Part shown: one piece after another, positions 1 through 7,442 of the stretch
Layout of the letters: each line of letters opens with the position of its first letter
Position numbering within the stretch: the stretch's first letter is position 1
Assembly: GCA_900550765.1 (NCBI GenBank)
Contig: URTC01000039.1
Coordinates: forward strand, 1-9,929
Direction of reading: 5' to 3'
DNA: 9,929 nucleotides
DNA from: an uncultured Clostridia bacterium
GTDB taxonomy: Bacteria; Bacillota; Clostridia; Christensenellales; QALW01
Translations under genes and position numbers: made by a program
The notes under the pieces: generated by a model
Database searches by the model: none
What the model was told of the DNA's origin: nothing
The model's input: the letters and a program-made list of their open reading frames with translations, nothing else

Positions 1-388
1 TCACCTTCAGCGGAAGCTTATGGCTTGCCAGACGAAGCGCTTCGCGTGAGGTAGCCTCATCGATACCGTTCATTTCAAACAGTACGCGGCCCGGCTTAAC
101 AACCGCTACCCAGTATTCCGGGGATCCTTTACCGCTTCCCATTCGTGTTTCAGCGGGCTTTGCCGTAACCGGCTTATCCGGGAAGATCTTGATCCAAACC
201 TGGCCGCTGCGCTTAATATAACGCGTCATAGCGATACGGGCGGCCTCAATCTGCGCGCTGGTGATCCATGCCGGCTCAAGCGCTACCAGACCGTAATCAC
301 CGTAGGCAATAAAGTTGCCGCGCTGGGCGGTGCCCTTCATTCTGCCACGGAAAACTCTTCTTCTTTTTACTCTTTTGGGCATTAACAT
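1..388 (-). CDS. rplP: 50S ribosomal protein L16 (partial, C-terminus cut by window edge)
   Basis: L16 is a large-subunit protein that binds 23S rRNA near the A-site and peptidyl transferase region. 129 codons are visible. The protein starts [19 protein letters not shown] and contains family signatures such as [14 protein letters not shown] (about residues 29-42), the [12 protein letters not shown] stretch (67-78), [19 protein letters not shown] (82-100) and ASHKLPLK near the cut. Bacterial L16 is usually 136-144 residues, so only a short tail is missing. The ATG at 388 is chosen because an AAGGAGG ribosome binding site lies about 9 bases upstream, inside the last codons of rpsC; the second Met (codon 3) is a possible alternative. 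Only two bases separate it from the rpsC stop, so translational coupling is likely. Confidence 0.97.
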   Translation of the reverse strand, partial: MLMPKRVKRRRVFRGRMKGTAQRGNFIAYGDYGLVALEPAWITSAQIEAARIAMTRYIKRSGQVWIKIFPDKPVTAKPAETRMGSGKGSPEYWVAVVKPGRVLFEMNGIDEATSREALRLASHKLPLKV

Positions 389-390
389 AA

Positions 391-1047
391 TTACTTGCCT
401 CCTTCTGCTGCGGCAGGCTTCTTTGCAAGAATCTCACCCTTATATACCCACACCTTTACGCCGATACGGCCATAGGTTGTTGCAGCTTCTGCAAAACCGT
501 AGTCAATATCTGCACGGAGTGTCTGCAGCGGGATGCTTCCCTCATGATAGCCCTCGCTGCGGGCGATTTCTGCGCCGCCAAGACGGCCGCTTACTAAAAT
601 TTTTACCCCTTTGGCTCCCGCACGCGTAACACGCTGCATCGACTGCTTCATCGCACGGCGGAAGGAAACGCGCTTCTCCAGCTGCTGGGCAATGCTCTCG
701 GCCACCAGCTGTGCGTCCATATCGGGCTTGCGGATCTCCATGATGTTAAGATGAACCTTTTTGCCGAGCATTTTTTCAAGCTCTGCCTTTAAGGCATCGA
801 TACCTGCGCCGCCCTTGCCGATCAAAGCGCCGGGCTTTGCGGTAAAGATAAAAATCGTTACCGTATTGGACTTACGCTCAATTTCTACCTTAGGAACACT
901 GAAGGCACTGAGCCTTTCTTTTAAATATTTACGAAGCTTGTTATCTTCATAGATGTTCTGGGCAAAGTCCTTGCCGGCGATCCAGCGGGAATCCCAGTTT
1001 TTGATAACACCCACCCTGAGACCGTGGGGATTCACTTTCTGACCCAT
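391..1047 (-). CDS. rpsC: 30S ribosomal protein S3
   Basis: S3 is a small-subunit head protein at the mRNA entry tunnel and contributes to helicase activity and mRNA binding. The 218-residue product begins [20 protein letters not shown], the standard S3 N-terminus. It carries a KH type-2 RNA-binding domain with the GKGG loop at residues 77-80, and the C-terminal domain motif [19 protein letters not shown] (about 153-171). Length is normal for the family; the tail [10 protein letters not shown] is low-complexity, as S3 tails often are. The start follows an AAAGGAGGA site at suitable spacing, and the ATG directly abuts the rplV stop, with no bases between them. The last codons double as the rplP ribosome binding site. 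Confidence 0.99.
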   Translation of the reverse strand: MGQKVNPHGLRVGVIKNWDSRWIAGKDFAQNIYEDNKLRKYLKERLSAFSVPKVEIERKSNTVTIFIFTAKPGALIGKGGAGIDALKAELEKMLGKKVHLNIMEIRKPDMDAQLVAESIAQQLEKRVSFRRAMKQSMQRVTRAGAKGVKILVSGRLGGAEIARSEGYHEGSIPLQTLRADIDYGFAEAATTYGRIGVKVWVYKGEILAKKPAAAEGGK

Positions 1048-1446
1048 TTACTTGTCCTCCTTTATTTCATCAAGGATAACCGTGATGTGGCTGGAACGCT
1101 TCAGTATCGGTGAAGCACTGCCTTTTGCGCGGGGCATAAAGCGCTTAAGCGTGGGGCCCTGGTTCGCATAAACCTCGGCAACATAAAGGTTATCTCTGTT
1201 AAGGTACGGAGGGTTGTTCTCCGCATTGGCGATGGCCGAAAGCAGAACCTTTTCCACCACAGGCGAGGCTGCCTTGGGCGTAAACCGCAGGATAGCAAGG
1301 GCTTCATCCACCTGCTTGCCGCGGATCAAATCAATTACGATACGCACCTTACGGGAAGAAATGCGGATATATTTGGCAATTGCCTTAGGTCTGCGATCGC
1401 GCGCTTCCTTGCGGGCAGCGGCTTTTTCTTTCATTCTTTTTGCCAT
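1048..1446 (-). CDS. rplV: 50S ribosomal protein L22, with N-terminal extension
   Basis: L22 binds 23S rRNA and lines the nascent-peptide exit tunnel with a long beta-hairpin. The core is clear: [20 protein letters not shown] (about residues 26-45), then ANAENN, then the hairpin region [21 protein letters not shown] (about 97-117). At 132 residues it exceeds the common 110-113 length because of about 20 extra basic and alanine-rich residues ([19 protein letters not shown]) before the core. The chosen ATG has a GGGGAGGA site 8-9 bases upstream; Met5 would be the only nearby alternative and would still leave an extension. It sits 15 bases after rpsS. Confidence 0.98.
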   Translation of the reverse strand: MAKRMKEKAAARKEARDRRPKAIAKYIRISSRKVRIVIDLIRGKQVDEALAILRFTPKAASPVVEKVLLSAIANAENNPPYLNRDNLYVAEVYANQGPTLKRFMPRAKGSASPILKRSSHITVILDEIKEDK

Positions 1447-1461
1447 AGCGTCTTCCTCCCC

Positions 1462-1743
1462 TTACTTGTTTCCTGAGGACTTTTCCGAACCGGAGTGACC
1501 TCTGAACGTTCTTGTGGGCGCAAACTCACCCAGCTTATGTCCTACCATATCTTCCGTGATATAAACAGGAACGTGTTTTCTGCCGTCATGCACGGCTATT
1601 GTATGGCTTACCATCTGGGGGAAGATCGTTGAAGATCTTGACCAAGTCTTAATAACCTTCTTATCGCCAGCGGTATTCATTTCTTCAACCTTTTTCAGCA
1701 AACGCTCACTGACAAAGGGACCTTTTTTTACTGACCTGCTCAT
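1462..1743 (-). CDS. rpsS: 30S ribosomal protein S19
   Basis: S19 is a small-subunit head protein next to S13 and helps form the intersubunit bridge and A-site region. The 93-residue product has the full family pattern: [11 protein letters not shown] at the start, [26 protein letters not shown] in the middle (about 30-55), and [17 protein letters not shown] toward the end (about 67-83). Length matches the usual 91-93 residues. A GGAAGGAGG site precedes the ATG by about 7 bases. It lies 21 bases after rplB and 15 bases before rplV, as in standard S10 clusters. Confidence 0.99.
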   Translation of the reverse strand: MSRSVKKGPFVSERLLKKVEEMNTAGDKKVIKTWSRSSTIFPQMVSHTIAVHDGRKHVPVYITEDMVGHKLGEFAPTRTFRGHSGSEKSSGNK

Positions 1744-1764
1744 AATGAGCCTCCTTCCGATTTA

Positions 1765-2595
1765 TTAGCCGTTACGGCGCTTTACGATATATTTATCGTT
1801 CTTGTTTCTCTTGTTGCGGGTCTTATAGCCAAGCGCAGGTTTTCCCCAAGGAGTAACCGGGCCCGGACGGCCAACAGGTGACTTTCCTTCACCGCCGCCG
1901 TGGGGGTGGTCACAGGGGTTCATAACAACACCGCGAACCGTGGGGCGAACGCCCATATGGCGCTTTCTTCCGGCCTTGCCGATCGAAACGTTTTCATGGT
2001 CCAGGTTGCCCACCTGACCGATGGTAGCCTTGCACTCCATCAGAATGTAGCGAACTTCGCCGCTGGGCAGACGAACCTGCGCATACTTCTCCTCTTTGGC
2101 CATCAGCTGGGCCGCATTGCCGGCCGAACGAACCAGCTGGCCGCCCTTGCCGGGGGTAAGCTCGATGTTATGGATCAGCGTACCTACGGGAATGTTTTTG
2201 ATCTTCAGCGCGTTTCCGGGCTTGATATCAGCGGTTTCACCGGCGCAGACCATATCGCCCACGTTCAAACCCAGGGGTGCCAAAATATAACGCTTTTCGC
2301 CGTCCACATAGTGCAGCAGCGCGATATTGGCCGTGCGGTTGGGATCGTACTCAATGGAGGCAACGCGTGCCATGATATCTTCCTTGTTGCGTTTAAAATC
2401 GATGATTCTGTACTTTCTTGTATTGCCGCCGCCATGATGACGAACGGTTAAACGGCCAACATTGTTCCGGCCGCCGCTCTTGCTTACCTTCGCAAGCAGA
2501 GAGCGCTCCGGCGTGGTTTTTGTGATTTCTTCAAACGCCGAAACCGACATAAAGCGCCGTGCGGGCGAGGTTGGCTTATACTTTCTAATAGCCAT
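1765..2595 (-). CDS. rplB: 50S ribosomal protein L2
   Basis: L2 is a core large-subunit protein needed for subunit joining and the peptidyl transferase centre. The 276-residue protein matches the family length. It starts [16 protein letters not shown], has the RNA-binding OB/SH3-like region through [20 protein letters not shown] (about 52-71), and carries the C-terminal signature [13 protein letters not shown] (about 225-237) with the conserved histidine corresponding to E. coli His229, here His230. Cys228 sits where Val or Asn is more common. The ATG at 2595 follows only a modest TGGAG site, weaker than in its neighbours, and is preceded by an 85-base gap with strong dyad structure. That suggests rplB translation may be controlled separately. 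Confidence 0.99.
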   Translation of the reverse strand: MAIRKYKPTSPARRFMSVSAFEEITKTTPERSLLAKVSKSGGRNNVGRLTVRHHGGGNTRKYRIIDFKRNKEDIMARVASIEYDPNRTANIALLHYVDGEKRYILAPLGLNVGDMVCAGETADIKPGNALKIKNIPVGTLIHNIELTPGKGGQLVRSAGNAAQLMAKEEKYAQVRLPSGEVRYILMECKATIGQVGNLDHENVSIGKAGRKRHMGVRPTVRGVVMNPCDHPHGGGEGKSPVGRPGPVTPWGKPALGYKTRNKRNKNDKYIVKRRNG

Positions 2596-2612
2596 GATTC
2601 AACTCCATTTCT

Positions 2613-2666
2613 CAGCGACGGGAATTTAAGCTGCTGTGCCTGTCGCTGCGAGTAACGCGCAGCAGC
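2613..2666 (-). promoter_or_regulatory. Candidate structured RNA (pseudoknot-like) upstream of rplB
   Basis: Read on the minus strand, the rplW-rplB gap contains GCTGCTGCGC (2666-2657) and its near-complement GCACAGCAGC (2639-2630), pairing at 9 of 10 positions. The 17-base loop between them contains CAGCGAC (2648-2642), perfectly complementary to GTCGCTG (2619-2613), about 6 bases before the TGGAG ribosome binding site of rplB. The order of arms is that of an H-type pseudoknot. A competing small hairpin (GCAGCG in plus-strand terms 2645-2650 with 2658-2663) overlaps both. Pairings are seen directly; a role in autoregulation or processing is inference. Confidence 0.45.
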
Positions 2667-2680
2667 CTGTTCTTTTAAAG

Positions 2681-2971
2681 TTAAGCCATACCCTCGAAGA
2701 ACTCGATGGCCTTGGAATCCTTTTTCAAAACGACATACGCCTTTTTCGTGGCCGAGGTCCTGCCCTCATACCGGCCCATGCGCTTGATCTTTCCCTGGGT
2801 GGTAACGGTGTTTACCTTTTCCACCTTCACGCCGAAAATCTGCTCAACTGCCGTTTTAATCTGGCTTTTGTTGGCCTTGGGCGCAACTTCAAACACATAA
2901 CGCTTTTCGCTCATCATCCCGTAGCTCTTTTCGGTAAGCACGGGCTTGATAATGATATCCTCATGGAACAT
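2681..2971 (-). CDS. rplW: 50S ribosomal protein L23
   Basis: L23 sits at the polypeptide exit and is the docking site for trigger factor and the signal recognition particle. The 96-residue product has family landmarks: [13 protein letters not shown] (about 7-19), [32 protein letters not shown] (about 24-55) and [20 protein letters not shown] (about 63-82). Length is normal. Its ATG overlaps the rplD stop by one base (TAATG), which implies re-initiation coupled to rplD. A CTCCTCA stretch on the plus strand inside the end of rplD provides a GAGGAG-type site before the ATG. Confidence 0.98.
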   Translation of the reverse strand: MFHEDIIIKPVLTEKSYGMMSEKRYVFEVAPKANKSQIKTAVEQIFGVKVEKVNTVTTQGKIKRMGRYEGRTSATKKAYVVLKKDSKAIEFFEGMA

Positions 2972-3591
2972 TATGCATATACCTCCTCAAGCTTTTTCAG
3001 CGCCGCCTTGGTAAGAATCAGCTTCTCATGATTCAGCACGTCAACGACGTTAAGCGTGTTTACCAGGCCTGTTTTTACGCCCGGAATATTGGCGGCGGCC
3101 CTTTCTACATTCACGGCGGGCTCTTCATTAATGATATAAGCCTTGCCTTCTACCTTCAGGTTGGCAAGCACCTTTACCATCGCCTTGGTTTTTGCTTCAA
3201 TCTCCAGCGCGTCAAGGATAATGATATCCTTATCGGCAACCTTTGAGGTAAGAGCGCCCTTCAGCGCAAGCCGTTTTACCTTTTTGGGAACGGTAATGGA
3301 AAAATCTCTTGCCTTGGGGGCAAAAACAACGCCGCCCTTATAATACTGGGGTGCTCTGGACGAACCCTGGCGGGCGCGGCCGGTTCCCTTCTGACGGACC
3401 GGCTTTTTACCGCCGCCGGCAACCTCACGGCGAGTGAGTGTTCCCTTTGTGCCCTGACGCTTGTTGGCAAGCTGGGCGCGAACCACCTGATGAAGCACGT
3501 GGGTATTGATATCGGCTTCAAAAATCTCTTTGCTGAGCGTTACCGTACCAACCTTTTCGCCTTCAATGTTATATACAGCTACTCTTGGCAT
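2971..3591 (-). CDS. rplD: 50S ribosomal protein L4
   Basis: L4 binds 23S rRNA, and its long loop reaches the exit tunnel near the macrolide site. In E. coli it also represses its own operon. The 206-residue protein starts [15 protein letters not shown] and has the tunnel loop with [16 protein letters not shown] (about 62-77), followed by [19 protein letters not shown] and the [15 protein letters not shown] region. Length is standard. The loop usually reads KKPWRQKG; here the tryptophan is valine at residue 65. The start has an AAGGAGG site about 8 bases upstream; the 14-base gap to rplC is typical. Confidence 0.98.
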   Translation of the reverse strand: MPRVAVYNIEGEKVGTVTLSKEIFEADINTHVLHQVVRAQLANKRQGTKGTLTRREVAGGGKKPVRQKGTGRARQGSSRAPQYYKGGVVFAPKARDFSITVPKKVKRLALKGALTSKVADKDIIILDALEIEAKTKAMVKVLANLKVEGKAYIINEEPAVNVERAAANIPGVKTGLVNTLNVVDVLNHEKLILTKAALKKLEEVYA

Positions 3592-3605
3592 AGCTACTTA
3601 CCTCC

Positions 3606-4241
3606 TTACTTACTCTTTACCGACTGCTTAATGGTAAGCAGTGCGCCTGCCGCACCGGGAAGCGCGCCCTTTATCAAAAGAACGCCGCGCTCGGTATCAA
3701 CACGAACGATCTCAAGATTCTGAATCGTCACCTGCTCGTTACCCCACTGGCCGGGCATATGCTTATTCTTGAACACATGGCTCGGCGAGGAGCTGGCGCC
3801 CATGGAGCCTACCACGCGGTGGCTTCCGGAGCCGTGCGCCATCGGGCCGGTGTGCTGGTTCCATCTTTGAATTACGCCGCTGAAGCCGTGACCCTTGGAT
3901 TTTGCCGTTACGTCTACCTTATCGCCCTGGGCGAAGATATCGCAGGTAATCACGCTGCCGACCTGATAGTCGGCGCAGTTATCGAATTTAAATTCCCTCA
4001 TATAGCGGGCGACGGGAACATTTGCTTTCACAAACTGGCCCTTATCGGGCTTGTTCACGTTCTTTTCCTTTACGGCGCCAAAGCCAACCTTCACGGCGTC
4101 GTAACCGTCTTTTTCAACGGTTTTGATCTGTACTACCGCGCAAGGACCGGCCTGAACGACTGTTACAGGAACTACGGTACCGTCTGCGGCGAAAATCTGC
4201 GTCATGCCGACTTTCTTACCCAAAATACCTTTTGTCATCAT
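3606..4241 (-). CDS. rplC: 50S ribosomal protein L3
   Basis: L3 is an early-assembling large-subunit protein whose extension approaches the peptidyl transferase centre. The 211-residue product shows the classic N-terminus [29 protein letters not shown] in the middle (about 114-127), [11 protein letters not shown], and the [15 protein letters not shown] segment (about 164-178). The glutamine of that segment corresponds to the residue methylated by PrmB in proteobacteria. Two adjacent ATGs exist (4241 and 4238); both are in range of the AGGAGG site at 4249-4254, and many relatives begin at the second (MTKG). It follows rpsJ by 12 bases, and its ribosome binding site overlaps the rpsJ stop. Confidence 0.98.
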   Translation of the reverse strand: MMTKGILGKKVGMTQIFAADGTVVPVTVVQAGPCAVVQIKTVEKDGYDAVKVGFGAVKEKNVNKPDKGQFVKANVPVARYMREFKFDNCADYQVGSVITCDIFAQGDKVDVTAKSKGHGFSGVIQRWNQHTGPMAHGSGSHRVVGSMGASSSPSHVFKNKHMPGQWGNEQVTIQNLEIVRVDTERGVLLIKGALPGAAGALLTIKQSVKSK

Positions 4242-4253
4242 CGTTCATCCTCC

Positions 4254-4562
4254 TTACAGTTTAATGTTGATGTCAACACCGGCGGCTAAATCCAGCTTCA
4301 TCAGCGCATCTACCGTTTTGGAGCCGGCGTTGTAAATATCAATGAGACGCTTGTGAGTACGAAGCTCAAACTGTTCCCGGCTATCCTTATATTTATGAGG
4401 AGCACGAAGAATCGTTATCACTTCCTTCTCCGTAGGAAGGGGAATGGGGCCGCTTACCGTGGCGCCCGTTTTTACTGCCGTATCCACAATCCGCTCGGCC
4501 GCTTGGTCGATCAGGCTGTGATCATACGCTTTCAACTTGATTCTGATTTTTTGCGATGCCAT
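4254..4562 (-). CDS. rpsJ: 30S ribosomal protein S10 (first gene of operon)
   Basis: S10 is a small-subunit head protein that doubles as NusE in transcription antitermination complexes in well-studied bacteria. The 102-residue product has all family marks: [26 protein letters not shown] (about 4-29), the [39 protein letters not shown] stretch (38-76) and [13 protein letters not shown] at the end. Length is standard. The ATG at 4562 follows a near-perfect AAGGAGG site at 4570-4576. It is the promoter-proximal gene; everything upstream on this strand is leader and promoter rather than another ribosomal gene. Confidence 0.99.
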   Translation of the reverse strand: MASQKIRIKLKAYDHSLIDQAAERIVDTAVKTGATVSGPIPLPTEKEVITILRAPHKYKDSREQFELRTHKRLIDIYNAGSKTVDALMKLDLAAGVDINIKL

Positions 4563-4760
4563 TTATATACCTCCTTACAGTAGCTCAAATACACTGTTCC
4601 GTGTGTGCCGCTTCTTAAAATTTAAAACGGCGGTGTGTATCTGGCTGTTCGTCCGATTTTCGGACCATTGTCCACGGAAATTACCCGCGCTGAGGGCGGC
4701 AACCTTCCGCTTCATACCATTTACGCCGACAGGCGCAGCTGCTCCACCGCACAGAGCAAC
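4563..4760 (-). promoter_or_regulatory. S10 operon 5' leader (about 198 nt)
   Basis: This is the untranslated stretch between the inferred start site and rpsJ. Several small hairpins can be drawn on the minus-strand RNA: CGCC/GGCG near 4722-4735, GTCCGA/TCGGAC with a three-base loop at 4651-4665, and ACAGT/ACTGT (4593-4597 with 4577-4581), which sits directly before the AAGGAGG site of rpsJ. No hairpin followed by a uridine run is seen, so there is no obvious attenuator. A 74-codon reading frame crosses it but starts inside the promoter and is not credible. S10 leaders are regulatory targets of L4 in E. coli; whether that holds here is unknown. Confidence 0.5.
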
Positions 4761-4766
4761 GGATTT

Positions 4767-4795
4767 AGTATATAACAAAGCTTTTTTTTGCGCAA
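4767..4795 (-). promoter_or_regulatory. Promoter of the S10 operon
   Basis: On the minus strand, TTGCGC (4795-4790) and TATACT (4772-4767) are separated by exactly 17 bases, a sigma-A-type arrangement with a near-consensus -10. An A-run lies in the spacer and AT-rich DNA lies upstream (4800-4830), which could act as an UP element. Start of transcription is inferred near 4760. Confidence 0.7.
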
Positions 4796-4818
4796 CCATT
4801 TTTTTCTTTAAATTGTGA

Positions 4819-4853
4819 ATTTTTTGTAAACATTGGCCGTTTTCACAAAAAAT
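4819..4853. repeat. AT-rich inverted repeat between divergent units
   Basis: ATTTTTTGT (4819-4827) and ACAAAAAAT (4845-4853) are perfect 9-base inverted arms. AAAC (4828-4831) and GTTT (4839-4842) extend the dyad after a two-base bulge, leaving an ATTGGCC loop. It lies about 25 bases upstream of the S10 -35 and just before the possible promoter of the plus-strand gene. It could be an operator, an UP element or intrinsically bent DNA. It lacks the GC-rich stem of an intrinsic terminator. Confidence 0.4.
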
Positions 4854-4862
4854 CTGCTTTTT

Positions 4863-4892
4863 TTGCGGCCGTGCTTACATACATTTTATAAA
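4863..4892 (+). promoter_or_regulatory. Possible promoter of the 4953 gene
   Basis: TTGCGG (4863-4868) and TATAAA (4887-4892) are 18 bases apart. The -35 matches consensus at only half its positions, so this is a tentative call resting mainly on its position about 60 bases before the best start codon. Confidence 0.3.
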
Positions 4893-4952
4893 ACAAGCGC
4901 TGAGAAGAACCGCACGCCGGCTTTTCTTCAGCTGAAAAGAGGAACAAGCAAT

Positions 4953-5885
4953 ATGCCCATGATATCCGTAAAATGCCCAGGCAGAGCGATTCTGGCGGTG
5001 AATAATTCCTTTTCCGGAGAGGTTCTGCCGAACCACTCCGTTTCCGTTCCGGCAGGCAGCGGTACCACATATATTTCCGCCTACCCCTTGGAAGAAGACG
5101 CCCAGCCGGTTTGGGTCGCTGTGGAAAATGACGGCTTGCTCCTGCACCTCGCTCCGTGCTCCGCGAGGCTCTGCCGCTGGAGCGATGAGATCTATGAACT
5201 GGAGCTGTGCATCAAAAAAAACAAAAAAGAGCTTCCGCCCCTGATCCTGAATGAAAAAAAATGGGGCGCTTCCTTTGCAGGCATATGCGCGGGCTTTTTT
5301 GTCGCCGAGGATGAGCGCGGCGCACGGCGCTTTTTTCAGTGCGAAGAGCCGATCGACGACTTTTCCGTACTCTCCTCAGGATATGCCGCCCTGCAAAGCG
5401 GCAGAAAGCTCACAGTCGTCGACCGGGAAATGACGGCGGTGCTGTCTTTGGAGGTCAATACCTTTTCTGTGGAAAGCAACCGGCTGCACCTGCGCTTTTG
5501 TCCCGGTGGCATGGACAGCTACGAAATTCGCCAAAGCTATAATACCGCCACTATGGAGCTGACCGAAAGCGTCATTGAGCGGCGGGAAAGCGAAACCGAG
5601 CTCTCCGCGATCCGCTGTTTCTGCGAAGCTGTACGGCTGAACCTGAAAGAAGAAGCGCTTTCCTTTTTAACGCCGGAGCTGTCCCGGGACATGAGCTTTG
5701 AGGAAATCAAGGAATTCTTAGGCCCGTTTGACTCTATGGAAGAGGTGCGCTATCTCCCCAACTCACCGCTGCATTCCGTAGCCCTGCGGTATGCAGTGGA
5801 CGCATGCAACTTTCATTATCTTTGTTATGAATTCAATATTATCTCCGGCGGCCGGCCTTTAATCGACGATATCGCCCAGCTGTAA
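4953..5885 (+). CDS. Hypothetical protein, possible NTF2-like C-terminal domain
   Basis: I do not recognise this 310-residue protein by name. The start MPMISVKCPGRAIL is preferred over an in-frame ATG 120 bases upstream because AAAGAGGA lies about 9 bases before it and the upstream segment overlaps the probable promoter. Residues 1-65 look like short beta strands (GRAILAVNNSFSGEVLPNHS), resembling a small beta-sandwich. The middle (about 75-210) alternates hydrophobic and charged strands. Residues 218-310 (AIRCFCEAVRLNLKEEALSF, then EIKEFLGPFD, ending YEFNIISGGRPLIDDI) have the helix-then-sheet layout of NTF2-like domains. There is no signal peptide or membrane segment, so it is probably cytosolic. 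Cysteines are frequent but show no metal-site spacing. It is transcribed away from the S10 operon and toward the glycosidase-like gene. Confidence 0.8.
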   Translation: MPMISVKCPGRAILAVNNSFSGEVLPNHSVSVPAGSGTTYISAYPLEEDAQPVWVAVENDGLLLHLAPCSARLCRWSDEIYELELCIKKNKKELPPLILNEKKWGASFAGICAGFFVAEDERGARRFFQCEEPIDDFSVLSSGYAALQSGRKLTVVDREMTAVLSLEVNTFSVESNRLHLRFCPGGMDSYEIRQSYNTATMELTESVIERRESETELSAIRCFCEAVRLNLKEEALSFLTPELSRDMSFEEIKEFLGPFDSMEEVRYLPNSPLHSVALRYAVDACNFHYLCYEFNIISGGRPLIDDIAQL

Positions 5886-5954
5886 AAAAACATTCCGGAA
5901 CCGCCGCCGCCGAAAAAAGACTTCATACGCATACCGCTTTTTTAAGCGCCCCCG

Positions 5955-7346
5955 CTAAAACCCCTTTCGATCCGGTACGATGCCAAAACGATTGTACAGG
6001 CGGTTCTGATTAAAACCCAATAGCAGGAAATCCCCTTTCACAGCATAAATTCTTCCGCCTTCCAGCCAAAACTCCAGTTTTAAAGAACGGCCCTTTAGCT
6101 CCCGGGCGGTTCTTCCGTGCCAGGAAAGCAGATGATCCGTCTCATCCCCGCGGAAAACATCACAGTCGGCAAAAGAAAAGCCATCTACCGGGTGAAGCGA
6201 ATCATCGCATAACTGAAACAGCAGCCTTCCGCTGCACTGGGCGTTAACGCAAAGATCGCCGTTAATAAGCAAATTCCGCGTACGCAGCCGCCCGACTCCG
6301 TTACTCTCCAAAAAAATAAATCGGTCCTTTTTCAGCGTAAAGGAGGCAATGCATCCTAACCCCCGAGTGCGGAAGCCCCCGTGCTCATTCTGGGAACACG
6401 CAGCAAAGATGCGCAGTTGTTCGCCCTGGACAAGCATACTGTTAGCAAAAATACAGCCGTAAGAAGGCGCATCGGGCGTCCCATTGTGTAAAAACGGCTT
6501 GCGCAGCGACCGCTGAAAATGTGTACCATTCAGGCTGTAGACAAGTTCAGGATACATCCGTCCGCTCTCATTGATTGCCTGCACGCCGTCAGCCACAGTC
6601 GCCGAACCGGGCGGATTAAAATAAAGCCACAGCAGACCTATAGCATAATTTTCATATTCAAATACCGGCATTCCATAAGTTTCGCACAGCGGTGCGTCCA
6701 GAGAATCCGCCTGCACAGCTAAAGTCACAGGAGAAAACGTACGCCAGTCGGCTGTTTCGGTAATGCATATTCTCCGCTCCGCCCAATGCGGACGGGTGGT
6801 AATCATATACGTTTCCCTTGCCGGGGAATAAAAACATCCCATACCAGGCTCGGCGCCGTCAGGGTTCCACGTGGTGTCCAGCCTGCGCCAAGCAAGGCAA
6901 TCGGGTGAAACAAAAATTTCATCGCGCACGCGCAGAGCGTCCAGATCATACCGGCAGTAAAACAGCTTATAACGTTCTTCCCGCGGCGCACGCAAATCCT
7001 GATACACACAGCCGGTTTCGCCGCTGCAAAGGGGAAAAATCTGATTGCGCAGCTTTCGGCCGGGAATCTCAAGCAGCCGGGTGGTATCCAGCGGCTGCCA
7101 CGCACGTGCATCCGGACTGTGCGCGGCACAGAGAAAAATATCGTCTGAATCCGCATCCAGCATATTATAGAGCATCCAATATTCTTTTTCATGAAAAAAC
7201 ACATTAGGCAGACCGCCGCAAAGCGAAAGGCCGGAAGGATCGTGATAAACAGAATCCGCATCCAAAACCGCCGGGCCATAATCGCGGCTGAGATTCTCAC
7301 GGTTTTCCAAAGCCTGATCATCAAAAAATAAAAGCAAACGGGACAT
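5955..7346 (-). CDS. Five-bladed beta-propeller glycosidase-like protein with C-terminal beta-sandwich
   Basis: The 463-residue product resembles the GH32/GH43-type propeller superfamily. Its N-terminal two thirds carry repeated blade-like strands: GGLPNVFFHEKEYWMLYN (44-61), VYQDLRAPREERYKLFYCRY (114-133), YGMPVFEYENYAIGLLWLYF (224-243) and YPELVYSLNGTHFQR (265-279). Residues about 346-440 read FLESNGVGRLRTR, then NAQCSGRLLFQL, VDGFSFADCDVFRGD and LKLEFWLEGGRIYAVKGD. That pattern is common in the beta-sandwich ending such proteins. The catalytic acids cannot be assigned safely. No signal peptide is visible, so it is likely cytosolic or of unknown substrate. The start at 7346 (MSRLLLFFDD) is preferred over an ATG 48 bases upstream because a GGAAGGTGG site precedes it and the upstream ATG falls within the promoter region. 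It is a single-gene unit. Confidence 0.8.
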   Translation of the reverse strand: MSRLLLFFDDQALENRENLSRDYGPAVLDADSVYHDPSGLSLCGGLPNVFFHEKEYWMLYNMLDADSDDIFLCAAHSPDARAWQPLDTTRLLEIPGRKLRNQIFPLCSGETGCVYQDLRAPREERYKLFYCRYDLDALRVRDEIFVSPDCLAWRRLDTTWNPDGAEPGMGCFYSPARETYMITTRPHWAERRICITETADWRTFSPVTLAVQADSLDAPLCETYGMPVFEYENYAIGLLWLYFNPPGSATVADGVQAINESGRMYPELVYSLNGTHFQRSLRKPFLHNGTPDAPSYGCIFANSMLVQGEQLRIFAACSQNEHGGFRTRGLGCIASFTLKKDRFIFLESNGVGRLRTRNLLINGDLCVNAQCSGRLLFQLCDDSLHPVDGFSFADCDVFRGDETDHLLSWHGRTARELKGRSLKLEFWLEGGRIYAVKGDFLLLGFNQNRLYNRFGIVPDRKGF

Positions 7347-7379
7347 ATGCGCACCACCTTCCAAGGCCTGTTTTTTGCT

Positions 7380-7408
7380 ATTATAGCACAGCACGGTGCC
7401 GAAAACAA
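7380..7408 (-). promoter_or_regulatory. Promoter of the glycosidase-like gene (extended -10)
   Basis: On the minus strand a perfect TATAAT (7385-7380) is preceded by TGC, giving an extended -10 (TGCTATAAT). A weak TTGTTT (7408-7403) lies 17 bases upstream as the -35. The inferred start site is near 7373, leaving a leader of about 25 bases that contains the ribosome binding site. Confidence 0.65.
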
Positions 7409-7442
7409 CAAAAAGAAAAAAATACCATGAAAAATTTTAAGC

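Noticed and set aside
1900..2451. A 183-codon plus-strand open frame
   Set aside because: It lies wholly antisense to rplB, has no family resemblance, and arises from the codon pattern of the opposite strand.
3759..4289. A 176-codon plus-strand open frame
   Set aside because: It is antisense to rplC and the end of rpsJ, which are certain; the product resembles no known protein.
4575..4799. A 74-codon minus-strand frame ahead of rpsJ, considered as a leader peptide
   Set aside because: Its start lies upstream of the -10 of the S10 promoter, so the promoter inferred here could not express it; it shows no leader-peptide features.
4833..4952. A 40-codon N-terminal extension of the unknown plus-strand gene
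   Set aside because: It has no ribosome binding site, overlaps the dyad and possible promoter, and the ATG at 4953 has a better site.
5935..5948. CGCTT-TTTT-AAGCG hairpin in the convergent gap, considered as a bidirectional terminator
   Set aside because: The stem is only five bases and is not followed by a T-run in either direction, so it does not meet the pattern of an intrinsic terminator.
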